Part shown: positions 1 to 7,951 of the stretch, in pieces
How positions within the stretch are numbered: position 1 is the first letter of the stretch
How the letters are laid out: the number at the start of each line of letters is the position of its first letter
NCBI GenBank assembly: GCA_903854075.1
Contig: CAINVI010000167.1
Location: forward strand, 1 to 13,845
DNA length: 13,845 bases
Direction of reading: 5' to 3'
DNA from: Candidatus Pollutiaquabacter sp.
Lineage (GTDB): Bacteria > Bacteroidota > Bacteroidia > AKYH767-A > 2013-40CM-41-45
Program-made: the position numbers and the translations under genes
The notes under the pieces: generated by a model
What the model saw: only the letters and a program-made list of their open reading frames with translations
What the model was told of the DNA's origin: nothing
Database searches by the model: none

Positions 1-3000
1 GTGGCAAACGATGCAGTAGGTAATGCAAACACATTGGCAAAGCGCGTCAGTGTATCATTACAACCGTTACCGGAACGTACGATCAGGGTGACCGGATAGG
101 CTCCGTAAGCGGCATATTGATGAGAGATGTTCTGCGTCGTACCCGTGGAGTTATCGCCCAAATCCCACGAGTAGGTCAATGGCGTGGCGTCCGCAATGGA
201 AGAAGAATTGGAGAATTGTACGGGTAATCCTTCGCATACGTCTATAGAACTAAAGGAGGCTGTAGGTTCGGCATAGATAGAAACAGGTTGATCGACGGTA
301 TCCTTACAGCCATCAGAAGTGGTGACAATCAATCGAACGGTATAATTACCCGACGCGGTGTACAGCAACGATGGACTGGCGGTGGTACTGGTCACGTTGT
401 TGCCTAAATCCCAGCTCCAGGAACTTATACTTCCGGTTCCGACACTTGATTGGTCGGTAAAGTTGACCGGTATCGATTGACATACAGGACCCGACTGAAC
501 GAAGGATGCCACCGGTAACGGATTGACTCGCACCTGAACCTGCGCTGTATCCAGACATCCAAATAGGTTGGCTGCGATCACCGTATAATCGGTAGTTGCT
601 GCCGGTGAAACGTTGAGACTTGCTGTGTTGACATTACCTGGCGACCAAACATACGTGTCGCCGCCGGTGGCAAACAAGGTTGTTGACTCACCGAAACAAA
701 TAGATTGATTGAGCCCGGCAGATGCATTAGGTACCGGATTTACGTTAACGCTGGCTTGCGCAGTGTTGGTACATCCATTTGCATCAGTAACCGTAAGGGT
801 GTATTGAGTAGTTGATGTTGGACTAACCGTAATGGATGATGTGGTGAATCCTCCCGGACTCCAGGCATAGCCGGAACCACCCGAACCGTTTAGTGTAGCT
901 TGAAAACCCGGACATATATCCTGACTTGCTCCGGCGTTAGCTAGAGGATTTGCGTTGATAGTAATAGCGTTGGTAATGGTATCCTTACAACCACCGTCAG
1001 AAGTAATGATTAACCGTACATTGAAATTACCACTGGAACTATAATTAGACGATGCATTTTGCGTCTGCGCATTTTGTCCATTGGCAAAATCCCACGACCA
1101 CGCGTTTATGGCACCTGAGGTAATGCTTGAAGCATCTGTGAAATTAACAGAGCCTCCAATACAAACCGGCGCTGTAGTATTGAACGCAGCATCTGGAATC
1201 GGGTTAACGGTTATGGTAACCTGATCGGTTCCGGAGCAGCCGATGTTGTCACTTACCGTAACGGTATAGGTAGTGGTGGCCAATGGTGAAACGGTGATGG
1301 AAGAGCCGTTGAGATTACCCGGCTGCCATTGATACGTACTGATGGATGAGTTCGCGTTTATCGTCACGACATCTCCTTTACAAATCGAAGTACTGTTGTC
1401 AGCATTAACCAGCGGCATCGGATTGATATTGATGGTTACGGTTGACGAAGAAGAACACCCTGCACCGGAGGTAATCGTAAGTGTATAAGTAGTGGTTGCT
1501 GTGGGAGTAACTGTAACGTTGGCGCCGTTCAAAGCACCCGGATTCCAAGAGTAGTCACTTCCTGCTGCACCTCCGCTTCCACTGAGGTTGGCCGGTGTAC
1601 CTTCGCATAGGGTTTGCGCGGTGCCTGCATTAGCTACCGGAACCGGATTGATCGTGATAAGCGACGATGCAGTTCCGTTACATCCATTGGCGTCGGTCAC
1701 GGTAACAACATAGGAGTTAGTGAATGGCGGGGTTACCGTGGTGGATTGTCCGCTGGTACCATCGCTCCACAAGTAGGCCGTGAAACCGCCCGGGGCCGTA
1801 ATGGTGACCGATTGTCCGGTACAAGCTTGCTGATCAGTCAAAGAAATGGAAGGATTCGAATTGACGAATACTTGTTGCTGGATCGTATCCGAACATCCTG
1901 ACGTGTTAACCACAATAAGTTGAACATCATACGTACCCGGAGCAGAAAATGTGTGCGAAGGAGAAACTGCAGTAGATGTATCGAATATGCCGGAGGCCGG
2001 ATCATCGAAATCCCATGAATACGATGAAATGGCTGAGCCAACGGTTTGGTTCGTAAAGTTAGTTATCGATCCACTGCAACGTGCTGGCGCCGAGAACTGG
2101 GCTACAGGAATATTTGTATTAACAACAACTTGCTGCGTAAGGGTATCGACACATCCCGAAGGAGTTGTCACCTGTAGGAGAACGTTGTATGTTCCGTTGG
2201 CAGCATATAAGTGTGTTGGGTTCTGAAGATTGGATGTTGAGCCGTCACCGAAAGCCCAATTCCACGAACTGATTCCTCCGCCAACAGAAACACTTTGATC
2301 GGTGAACACTACCGGCAAACCACTGCAGTTGGTAACCGTGTTAAAGCTGGCTTGAACACCTCCTGCTCCCGGAATAACGCTAACAGTATCCGTGTTGGTA
2401 CAACGTCCATCGCTAACGCGCACGACATACGTTCCCTGGCAGGCAGGGTTCAACGTGGCGCCTTGTACACTGTCGGGTTGTAAAGGGTTCCAGGTGAAGG
2501 TGTAGTTACCTGTGCCTCCGATACCGGCGGCATTCAGTGAAGTACATTGTCCACAAGCAACGGTTTGATCAGTGCCTGCATTCACGTCTACATAGTAAAC
2601 ATCGACAATATAGGTTTCAACCTTAATCCCCTGGTAAGGGCAGTTGTCATCAACAACGGTAACGGTAAAATAGTGCGATCCGACATCTGCCAAGGTTGGC
2701 GTCCACGAGAAAATAGCGGAATCACGACGGAAACCCTGCGCGTTGTTACTTCCATAAACGACGAAGTTTCCACCGCTGATACCGTTGTCCCAGGTAATAG
2801 TCGTGTTGTTTGTCAGGTTAGGATCCAGCGAACCGATGCGGGCATTGATAGTTGTTCCTACACAAGCCGATTTGCGGAAGAGCGGTGAGTAGTCAAACCC
2901 GGAAAGAGATGGTAACAAATTGGAACACGGCAAAATGTTCAGCTGAATATCGCGGATTACCTGTCCGATCAATACACCGTTTCTGTATTCAGAAACCAAT

Positions 3001-3794
3001 ACGGCCAATACTGTCACCTCCTGCGCAGAAGGCTGCACGACCATTTCCCCGGTGCGTGGGTCAAATCGCACAGGCGGTGGCAATAGTGATGATGACAACG
3101 GCGTAGTCGCAGAGAAGCCAGGTGAATACGTGATTGAATCATTCAAGGCTGTCCGCGGGGTAACTAATTGGAACACGAGTGAATCTCCATCGGCATCATA
3201 TACACCGTGATTATAGGCGAATCGCTGTCCGACACAAGCAAACGGTACAGGGAAATTGGAAAATATCGGAGAGTTGTTACAAGGTGCTGCAAGGTTGTTA
3301 AGCACAGCACTTACATACATACTTTCACCGGATGCACCAATTACGTTGGTGATCGCTACATTTCTACAACACTCTGTGAAACTGAATCTCCAATCGGAAC
3401 ACGGGCCATTCAGCACCACTGTACCACGGTAAATCCACTGCTCTACGCCAACGAAAGTACCGCCATCGCAGGTCGACAATTGCGTAGCACATACTGGAGA
3501 AATTTCCGTAGGTTGATTGGGGGCAGGAAACAAGGTAACCGTTCGTGCCGGGTAACAGGATGATGTGATTTCGATTGCAACAGATGGAGGCGCAGGGATA
3601 CCGCTACAGTCCCGGTAAAAGGCAAGGCTTAACTCGTAGTTGTTACCGCCAAGGCAACGAAAGGTTAAGTCGGCACCCATTGCATGACTCGCTTTCGCTT
3701 GTTGGAAACTTCCCAAGAGGGAATAAACGCAAAGGATTACTACTCCAAATAACCGCAACTTGCGAAGGAATGGACGATCGGAAATAGGGATCAT
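1..3794 (-). CDS. Giant secreted PKD / Ig-like repeat protein (adhesin-like), 3'-truncated by window edge
   Basis: Reading the minus strand from the ATG at 3794 gives one open frame without a stop to base 1 (1264 full codons), so the C-terminus lies outside the window. Residues 1-35 form a signal peptide with a basic start (RKLRLFG) and a hydrophobic core (VVILCVYSLLG). Residues ~37-290 are a Cys-rich N-terminal domain (MGADLTFRCLGGNNYELSL, then FYRDC) of a kind I know from the start of large Bacteroidota PKD proteins. A cadherin-like domain follows at ~308-404 (FSWTPTLADVG), then an Ig-like module at 405-474. After that come PKD modules at ~479-560, 561-647, 866-949, 1093-1176, 1177-1258 and the start of another at 1259, with Ig-like modules at 648-717, 718-792, 793-865, 950-1020 and 1021-1092. 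A surface or extracellular adhesive role is inferred. Such proteins usually end in a type IX secretion sorting domain, which cannot be seen here. An in-frame GTG at 3812 is an alternative start. Confidence 0.9.
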   Translation of the reverse strand, partial: MIPISDRPFLRKLRLFGVVILCVYSLLGSFQQAKASHAMGADLTFRCLGGNNYELSLAFYRDCSGIPAPPSVAIEITSSCYPARTVTLFPAPNQPTEISPVCATQLSTCDGGTFVGVEQWIYRGTVVLNGPCSDWRFSFTECCRNVAITNVIGASGESMYVSAVLNNLAAPCNNSPIFSNFPVPFACVGQRFAYNHGVYDADGDSLVFQLVTPRTALNDSITYSPGFSATTPLSSSLLPPPVRFDPRTGEMVVQPSAQEVTVLAVLVSEYRNGVLIGQVIRDIQLNILPCSNLLPSLSGFDYSPLFRKSACVGTTINARIGSLDPNLTNNTTITWDNGISGGNFVVYGSNNAQGFRRDSAIFSWTPTLADVGSHYFTVTVVDDNCPYQGIKVETYIVDVYYVDVNAGTDQTVACGQCTSLNAAGIGGTGNYTFTWNPLQPDSVQGATLNPACQGTYVVRVSDGRCTNTDTVSVIPGAGGVQASFNTVTNCSGLPVVFTDQSVSVGGGISSWNWAFGDGSTSNLQNPTHLYAANGTYNVLLQVTTPSGCVDTLTQQVVVNTNIPVAQFSAPARCSGSITNFTNQTVGSAISSYSWDFDDPASGIFDTSTAVSPSHTFSAPGTYDVQLIVVNTSGCSDTIQQQVFVNSNPSISLTDQQACTGQSVTITAPGGFTAYLWSDGTSGQSTTVTPPFTNSYVVTVTDANGCNGTASSLITINPVPVANAGTAQTLCEGTPANLSGSGGAAGSDYSWNPGALNGANVTVTPTATTTYTLTITSGAGCSSSSTVTININPMPLVNADNSTSICKGDVVTINANSSISTYQWQPGNLNGSSITVSPLATTTYTVTVSDNIGCSGTDQVTITVNPIPDAAFNTTAPVCIGGSVNFTDASSITSGAINAWSWDFANGQNAQTQNASSNYSSSGNFNVRLIITSDGGCKDTITNAITINANPLANAGASQDICPGFQATLNGSGGSGYAWSPGGFTTSSITVSPTSTTQYTLTVTDANGCTNTAQASVNVNPVPNASAGLNQSICFGESTTLFATGGDTYVWSPGNVNTASLNVSPAATTDYTVIAANLFGCLDTAQVQVRVNPLPVASFVQSGPVCQSIPVNFTDQSSVGTGSISSWSWDLGNNVTSTTASPSLLYTASGNYTVRLIVTTSDGCKDTVDQPVSIYAEPTASFSSIDVCEGLPVQFSNSSSIADATPLTYSWDLGDNSTGTTQNISHQYAAYGAYPVTLIVRSGNGCNDTLTRFANVFALPTASFA
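3..2360 (-). repeat. Tandem PKD and Ig-like module array inside the giant protein
   Basis: Residues 479-1264 consist only of ~70-87-residue modules of two kinds. PKD modules carry the SWDFGDG-like core and end in GTYxVxLxV...GCxDT. Ig-like modules carry the pattern SPxATTTYTVTVxDxxGC and end in a V/I-N-P linker. The order is PKD, PKD, Ig, Ig, Ig, PKD, Ig, Ig, PKD, PKD, PKD(start). DNA identity between modules is only moderate (for example 299-345 against 978-1025, encoding related segments ending in GCKDT), so these are old, diverged duplications rather than fresh tandem copies. Confidence 0.85.
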
Positions 3795-4048
3795 GACATT
3801 GATTTTTCTCACCCTAAATTTAAGGAAAAAAGGGCAGAAAACCAACACGTTTTTAGCGAATCAAAAAACTAGAAATATTAACAAAAACAGTGTTTTTAAT
3901 TGAAAATTCGATGGCCTTCAATTTTAACTGACCGAAAACACAATTATATGATTTTCAGTGTTTTATAGTAATTTGCGAAATTGGCTTCCTCTAAAAGCCG
4001 ACAAGCCTCGCAAGAACGCACCAAAAAAATGCTGTTTATTGTTGAAAA
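3795..4048. other. AT-rich intergenic region, leader of the giant-protein gene
   Basis: This 254-base gap lies between two minus-strand genes. It must hold the end of the phosphatase operon and probably a promoter for the giant-protein gene. I found no clean minus-strand TAnnTTTG element. Short AT-rich inverted repeats are present: AAAAAC/GTTTTT at 3883-3897 and AAAACAC/GTGTTTT at 3935-3964. The bases just upstream of the ATG at 3794 are A-rich, with no Shine-Dalgarno, as is common in Bacteroidota. No small gene or RNA could be supported here. Confidence 0.5.
3980..4000 (-). terminator. Possible weak rho-independent terminator after the phosphatase operon
   Basis: On the minus strand a CGGCTT...AAGCC stem (arms 3982-3986 and 3994-3998, 7-base loop, one possible extra G-U pair) lies ~50 bases after the phosphatase stop codon and is followed by AATTT. 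The T-run is short, so this is only a candidate. Confidence 0.3.
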
Positions 4049-5740
4049 TCAGTCCTTCAGAACAGGCCCAATAGGCTTTCCGACGCAACCGCTTGGCTCC
4101 TGGATGCGCAATAATCCAGCAAGTGTCGGCGCAATATCGCAGATGGAAATCGGTTGATGCGTTTCACCGTGACGAATCCCACCACCGAAAAAGACGACCG
4201 GAACATGGGTGTCATATGCATAGGATGAACCATGTGAAGTGCCTGTTTTACGGAACCAGTCAATCCATCCGGGCTGCAATTGAATGCAGATATCGGCTGA
4301 GCGTTGCGGATTATAACCGCGCTGTACCAATCGTGCAATACCTTCACGCGTAACAGAGCGCGATAAATCACTGGCCGTCCATGCACCAGCAACACCCTTA
4401 AAACGAATGACTGTTTTTGCGCACGCTTCTTCTACCTTGGAAGCATCCAGTTTTTTGCGTTGCATTACTTCATGATCCAAAAAAATTCCGGTGGCATCTG
4501 CTTGCAACAAAATAGTGTTGTCACCGAATTGCCGTTCGAGCATTACTGCAATGGAGTCGCGCATCGGCTGTTCATCCATCGTTCCACCAGGTATATGATG
4601 ATCGGCATTGAACTCAGGATTGGCACATGCACCATGGTCAGCCGTGAGAAAGAGCATATAATTAGATCGGCCCACTTGTTTATCCAAGTAATCAATGAAT
4701 GCGGCAAGCTCACGATCTAACCGAAGGTAGGTGTCCTCCGTTTCCAGTGCATTGATACCAAATTGATGCCCGACATAGTCAGGCGATGAAAGACTCACAG
4801 CTAGAAAATCGGTATCCTCGTGCTTGCCAAGTTCTTCAGCTGCAACCGCTGCTTTTGCAAATTCCAGCGTGTAGGTATTGCCCATCGGCGTGCGACGGAT
4901 TAATTCCCCATCCGTAGCTTTTAGTTTAGGAAGATCGTGAGGGAATACAGGCTTCTCCTCCCCTTTGTAGGTACCTTCGTAGCGTGAATCATCAGCTGTG
5001 CTTCCGGAATATTCGGAAATATCCAGCAGCAGATTCCACGGCCGGGAAGTAAGCGAATCCGGTAATTTACGTTCGTTAAACTGACGAACCCAGCTTGGAA
5101 GTTCCGTGCTGTAATATGTACTGGTTACCCAATGATCAAGGTATGGATCGTGCCAGTATGCCGCATTAGCAGAATGGCCACCTGGTAGGATGGCACCGCG
5201 ATCTTTCAACGCAATAGCAATCACTTTTGAACGATAATTGGTGGCGAAGCGCAATTCATCCGTGATCGTGGTTGACAATAGTCGACGAGGCGACATCTTT
5301 CCTGAAATCGATGTTGTTCCAACAGGATCAACCGTGGTATCATTGACACAATACACCGATTTCCTAGTCTTGCGATCGTACCAATCGTTACTGATAATTC
5401 CGTTTACCGAAGGTGTTGCTCCGGTGTACACGCAGGCATGACCTGGCGCTGTATAGGTCGGAACATAATCGAAATGAGCGTTCTCGCAGGAAAAGCCTTC
5501 GTTCAGCAGCCGCTTGAAACCATTGTCGGAGTACCCTTTGGCATACCGATAGAGATAATCATAACGCATCTGATCAATCACCAGTCCTACGACAAGCGCC
5601 GGCCGTTTCAACGGAAAAACTCCTTCCCCTTTCTTTTCCGTTTGCCCAAGCACAGTTCCGGTTACCAGCAAGAAACAACCTGCAAGTAAGCCGAAGTTCA
5701 ATGAAAACCGATAGCGAAATGAATAATGATTTTTCTTCAT
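4049..5740 (-). CDS. PafA-type alkaline phosphatase (alkaline phosphatase superfamily), exported
   Basis: A 563-residue exported metal-dependent phosphomonoesterase. The metal and catalytic residues match those known for Elizabethkingia PafA in order and spacing: D56 (VIDQ), nucleophile T97 (TYTAPGH), N118 (SNDW), K179 and R181 (LKDRG), D321 and H325 (DYVGH), D368 and H369 (TADHG), and H503 (TSHGSSYAYDTH). The T-to-N distance of 21 residues equals that of PafA (T79/N100). A Thr nucleophile with the Asn/Lys/Arg set argues for monoesterase rather than diesterase activity. Residues 1-32 form a signal peptide with likely cleavage before Q33, so the enzyme probably acts in the periplasm, releasing phosphate from organic esters. 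It is the last gene of a five-gene minus-strand run, 12 bases after the PAP2 gene. No PHO-box-like site was evident. Confidence 0.92.
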   Translation of the reverse strand: MKKNHYSFRYRFSLNFGLLAGCFLLVTGTVLGQTEKKGEGVFPLKRPALVVGLVIDQMRYDYLYRYAKGYSDNGFKRLLNEGFSCENAHFDYVPTYTAPGHACVYTGATPSVNGIISNDWYDRKTRKSVYCVNDTTVDPVGTTSISGKMSPRRLLSTTITDELRFATNYRSKVIAIALKDRGAILPGGHSANAAYWHDPYLDHWVTSTYYSTELPSWVRQFNERKLPDSLTSRPWNLLLDISEYSGSTADDSRYEGTYKGEEKPVFPHDLPKLKATDGELIRRTPMGNTYTLEFAKAAVAAEELGKHEDTDFLAVSLSSPDYVGHQFGINALETEDTYLRLDRELAAFIDYLDKQVGRSNYMLFLTADHGACANPEFNADHHIPGGTMDEQPMRDSIAVMLERQFGDNTILLQADATGIFLDHEVMQRKKLDASKVEEACAKTVIRFKGVAGAWTASDLSRSVTREGIARLVQRGYNPQRSADICIQLQPGWIDWFRKTGTSHGSSYAYDTHVPVVFFGGGIRHGETHQPISICDIAPTLAGLLRIQEPSGCVGKPIGPVLKD

Positions 5741-5752
5741 GAACTATTAAAA

Positions 5753-6337
5753 TTACTTGTCGGAGGTAACAAAAACAAATCGCCGAACACAATTTCCTGC
5801 CAACCATCCTGCAGATACTCCTACTAATGCACCGCCTAGAATATCTCCAGGATAATGAACGCCGAGGTAGACGCGACTTAACGACACCATAACCGCCCAG
5901 CTAACGATCGCTATCGTCAGCCAAAACCAACGAAAGCTAAACAGACTAGAAATAAAAGTAGCCAATGCAAATGTATTCGCGGCATGGGATGACACAAAGC
6001 CGTAGGTTCCGCCACACTTTCCATCAACAAGATGAAGCAACGCTGCCACAGCAGGATCATGACATGGCCGCAGACGCTGGACCCACGGCTTAATCAATGA
6101 CGAGGTAACCTGATCCGTAAACGTTATCATTAGCAGTCCAATGAAAACGATTTTCAGAAAATAAGGACGGTGTTGTCGAAACAGATAGTAGGCCAGCGCG
6201 AAATAAGCGGGAATCCATACAAGTCGATTAGTAATGAACGAGAAAAATACATCCCCCACTGCAGAGTGGCAGCCATTAATTTTCAGCAGAACTTCTCGGT
6301 CAGCTGAAATTAAAACATCCAGCACATCCAGTATCAT
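5753..6337 (-). CDS. PAP2-family membrane phosphatase
   Basis: A 194-residue integral membrane acid phosphatase of the PAP2 family. All three signature blocks are present: K83-x6-R90-P91 (KPWVQRLRP), S116-S117-H118 (FVSSHAAN, the variant of PSGH often seen in this phylum), and S154-R155-x5-H161-x3-D165 (SRVYLGVHYPGD). Hydrophobic segments lie at about 38-53, 59-75, 120-134, 136-153 and 166-182. The family removes phosphate from lipid phosphates such as undecaprenyl pyrophosphate or phosphatidate; the exact substrate cannot be told from sequence. The frame is open upstream to 6475, but the start was set at 6337 because that ATG overlaps the obgE stop (ATGA) and the extra 46 residues (MRYAGSG...) resemble nothing in the family and only re-read obgE DNA in another frame. 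The overlap implies translational coupling. Confidence 0.9.
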   Translation of the reverse strand: MILDVLDVLISADREVLLKINGCHSAVGDVFFSFITNRLVWIPAYFALAYYLFRQHRPYFLKIVFIGLLMITFTDQVTSSLIKPWVQRLRPCHDPAVAALLHLVDGKCGGTYGFVSSHAANTFALATFISSLFSFRWFWLTIAIVSWAVMVSLSRVYLGVHYPGDILGGALVGVSAGWLAGNCVRRFVFVTSDK

Positions 6338-7323
6338 CCGTTGATTTCTTTCCAGATAGCATCTTTCAAGGCCGGTAAACCAAGTCCGCTTGCCGAGGAA
6401 ATGAAAATGACCGGCAGACCGATCGGGATATCCTTTTTCATCTCTTCTAACAGCTCCTGATCCAGCATATCGCATTTGGTTATCGCTAGTAATCTGCGCT
6501 TATCCAAAAGTTCAGGATTGTATTTCCCCAGCTCATTCATCAAAATAGCAAAATCTTTTTTAATGTCGGAGCTATCGCAAGGAATCATAAACAACAGGAT
6601 CGAATTCCGTTCAATATGCCGCAGGAAACGAACTCCCAATCCTTTACCAAGGTGCGCTCCTTCAATAATTCCAGGAATGTCCGCCATAATAAAGGACTTG
6701 CCATCGCGATACGCTACCATTCCGAGATTCGGAACGAGCGTGGTGAACGGATAGTCGGCGAATTCAGGTTTTGAGGCGGAGACAACGGACAATAATGTTG
6801 ATTTAACGGCATTCGGGAAGCCGACCAGACCAACATCCGCGAGCAATTTAAGCTCGAGGACTTTCCAAATTTCCTGTCCGGGTTCCCCTGGCTGAGCGAA
6901 ACGTGGTGTTTGCAGCGTAGCTGTCTTGAAAAAATTATTTCCCTTTCCACCTCGTCCGCCGGCAACTAAAACCCGCTCTTCTCCTTCTTCAGTAATTTCA
7001 AACATTACTTCACCGGATTCTGCATCACGCGCTACGGTACCTAAGGGCACATCAAGAACTACATCTTTTCCGTCAGAACCGGTCTTCAAGGATGAAGAAC
7101 CGTTTTCGCCTGGCTCAGCGATGACATGTTTACGGTATTTCAAATGCAACAGCGTCCACAGCTGCTTATTACCTTTCAGTATTATTGAACCTCCTAGCCC
7201 GCCATCTCCACCATCAGGACCACCTTTTGCTGTGTTCTTATCACGATGAAAATGTACTGAGCCTGCCCCACCGGCGCCGCTTCGGCAGCAGATTTTTACA
7301 TAATCGACAAAATTCGACGCCAT
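6334..7323 (-). CDS. obgE: Obg-family GTPase (ribosome assembly), with altered P-loop
   Basis: A 329-residue Obg/CgtA GTPase, normally essential, which binds the large ribosomal subunit and links its assembly to the nucleotide state of the cell. The glycine-rich Obg fold occupies residues ~1-160 (GGPDGGDGG 34-42, VPLGTV 92-97, AGGRGGKGN 121-129). The G domain follows: G1 at 168-176, switch I FTTLVPN 193-199, G3 DIPG 215-218, G4 TKCD 282-285 and G5 SSAS 309-312. The variable C-terminal extension is absent, as in many Bacteroidota. The oddity is G1, which reads GFPNAVKST: V173 (codon GTT at 6807-6805) replaces the glycine that precedes the P-loop lysine. The rest of the protein is intact. It lies 31 bases after adk and overlaps the PAP2 gene by four bases. 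An eight-U tract (7354-7347) lies between adk and obgE on the transcript. Confidence 0.96.
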   Translation of the reverse strand: MASNFVDYVKICCRSGAGGAGSVHFHRDKNTAKGGPDGGDGGLGGSIILKGNKQLWTLLHLKYRKHVIAEPGENGSSSLKTGSDGKDVVLDVPLGTVARDAESGEVMFEITEEGEERVLVAGGRGGKGNNFFKTATLQTPRFAQPGEPGQEIWKVLELKLLADVGLVGFPNAVKSTLLSVVSASKPEFADYPFTTLVPNLGMVAYRDGKSFIMADIPGIIEGAHLGKGLGVRFLRHIERNSILLFMIPCDSSDIKKDFAILMNELGKYNPELLDKRRLLAITKCDMLDQELLEEMKKDIPIGLPVIFISSASGLGLPALKDAIWKEING

Positions 7324-7354
7324 ATTGAAATTGTAGTGTTAACAATAAAAAAAA

Positions 7355-7939
7355 TCACTTTGATGCTACTGACTGATCAATAGCCTGACAAAGTGAATCG
7401 AAGATGGCATCGATTGAACCGATTCCATTAATTCCTGTATACTTTCCCTGTGCCGCATAATAAGCACGTACGGGTTCGGTTTTAGTTGTGTATTCATTGA
7501 TCCGCTTACGGATGACGGACTCGTCCTGATCATCCGCGCGACCGGATTCCTTGCCGCGATTCAACAATCGAGCGATCAACTCTTCTTCCCCAACTTCGAG
7601 CGCCAGCATACGTGTAATAGAAGTAGTTTTTCGGTGAAGCAAATCATCGAGCGCCTTGGCCTGCGCCTGCGTACGTGGAAAGCCGTCAAAAATGAAACCC
7701 TGTGAATGGGGATGGGCATCCAGTTTGGATTCAATCATTCCGATAACCACTTCATCCGGAACCAACAATCCTTGGTCCATCAATTTTTTCGCTTCGAGTC
7801 CTAAGGTCGTTTGATTGGCCACTTCCGCACGCAATATATCGCCGGTAGAAAGATGCACCAGGTGAAATCGAGCGATTAATTTTTCGGACTGTGTGCCTTT
7901 ACCGGCACCCGGAGGACCAAAGAGGACAAGATTAAGCAT
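7355..7939 (-). CDS. adk: Adenylate kinase, short-LID form
   Basis: A 194-residue cytoplasmic adenylate kinase (ATP + AMP = 2 ADP), which keeps adenine nucleotides balanced and feeds the products of salvage into the ADP/ATP pool. Visible motifs are the P-loop GPPGAGKGT (8-16), the AMP-binding STGD...R segment (31-37) and FDGFPRT (84-90). The LID region (R124-LLNRGKESGRADD) is short and has no four-cysteine zinc site, so this is the short form of the family, and the length fits. It starts 12 bases after the hpt stop and ends 31 bases before obgE, so co-transcription with both is likely. Pairing with hpt is biologically sensible: one makes the nucleotide, the other equilibrates phosphorylation states. 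Confidence 0.97.
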   Translation of the reverse strand: MLNLVLFGPPGAGKGTQSEKLIARFHLVHLSTGDILRAEVANQTTLGLEAKKLMDQGLLVPDEVVIGMIESKLDAHPHSQGFIFDGFPRTQAQAKALDDLLHRKTTSITRMLALEVGEEELIARLLNRGKESGRADDQDESVIRKRINEYTTKTEPVRAYYAAQGKYTGINGIGSIDAIFDSLCQAIDQSVASK

Positions 7940-7951
7940 AACGGAAGTTTA

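Noticed and set aside
1..2360. CRISPR-like or satellite DNA repeat
   Set aside because: The periodicity is at the protein level (PKD/Ig-like modules of ~70-87 codons), with diverged DNA and no constant repeat-spacer structure.
1614..3787. Several plus-strand and other-frame open frames of 60-118 codons within 1-3794
   Set aside because: They are antisense or shifted shadows of the giant repeat-protein frame, have no recognisable domains, and overlap one continuous well-supported coding frame.
3883..3897. AAAAAC/GTTTTT inverted repeat as a terminator
   Set aside because: It is a three-base loop with an all A/T-type stem in a strongly AT-rich gap; it would be very weak and is likely chance.
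5671..5682. Lipobox-like LAGC (residues 19-22) in the PafA-like phosphatase, suggesting a lipoprotein
   Set aside because: The hydrophobic core continues well past the Cys (FLLVTGTVLG), so a normal signal peptide cut before Q33 fits better.
6338..6475. Upstream extension of the PAP2 frame (46 more residues)
   Set aside because: It lies entirely inside obgE in another frame, has no family resemblance, and the ATGA-coupled ATG at 6337 gives the normal family length.
6926..7249. Plus-strand 107-codon frame rich in Ser and Pro opposite obgE
   Set aside because: It is the complement of the glycine-rich Obg domain codons; the Pro/Ser bias is what GGx codons give on the reverse strand.
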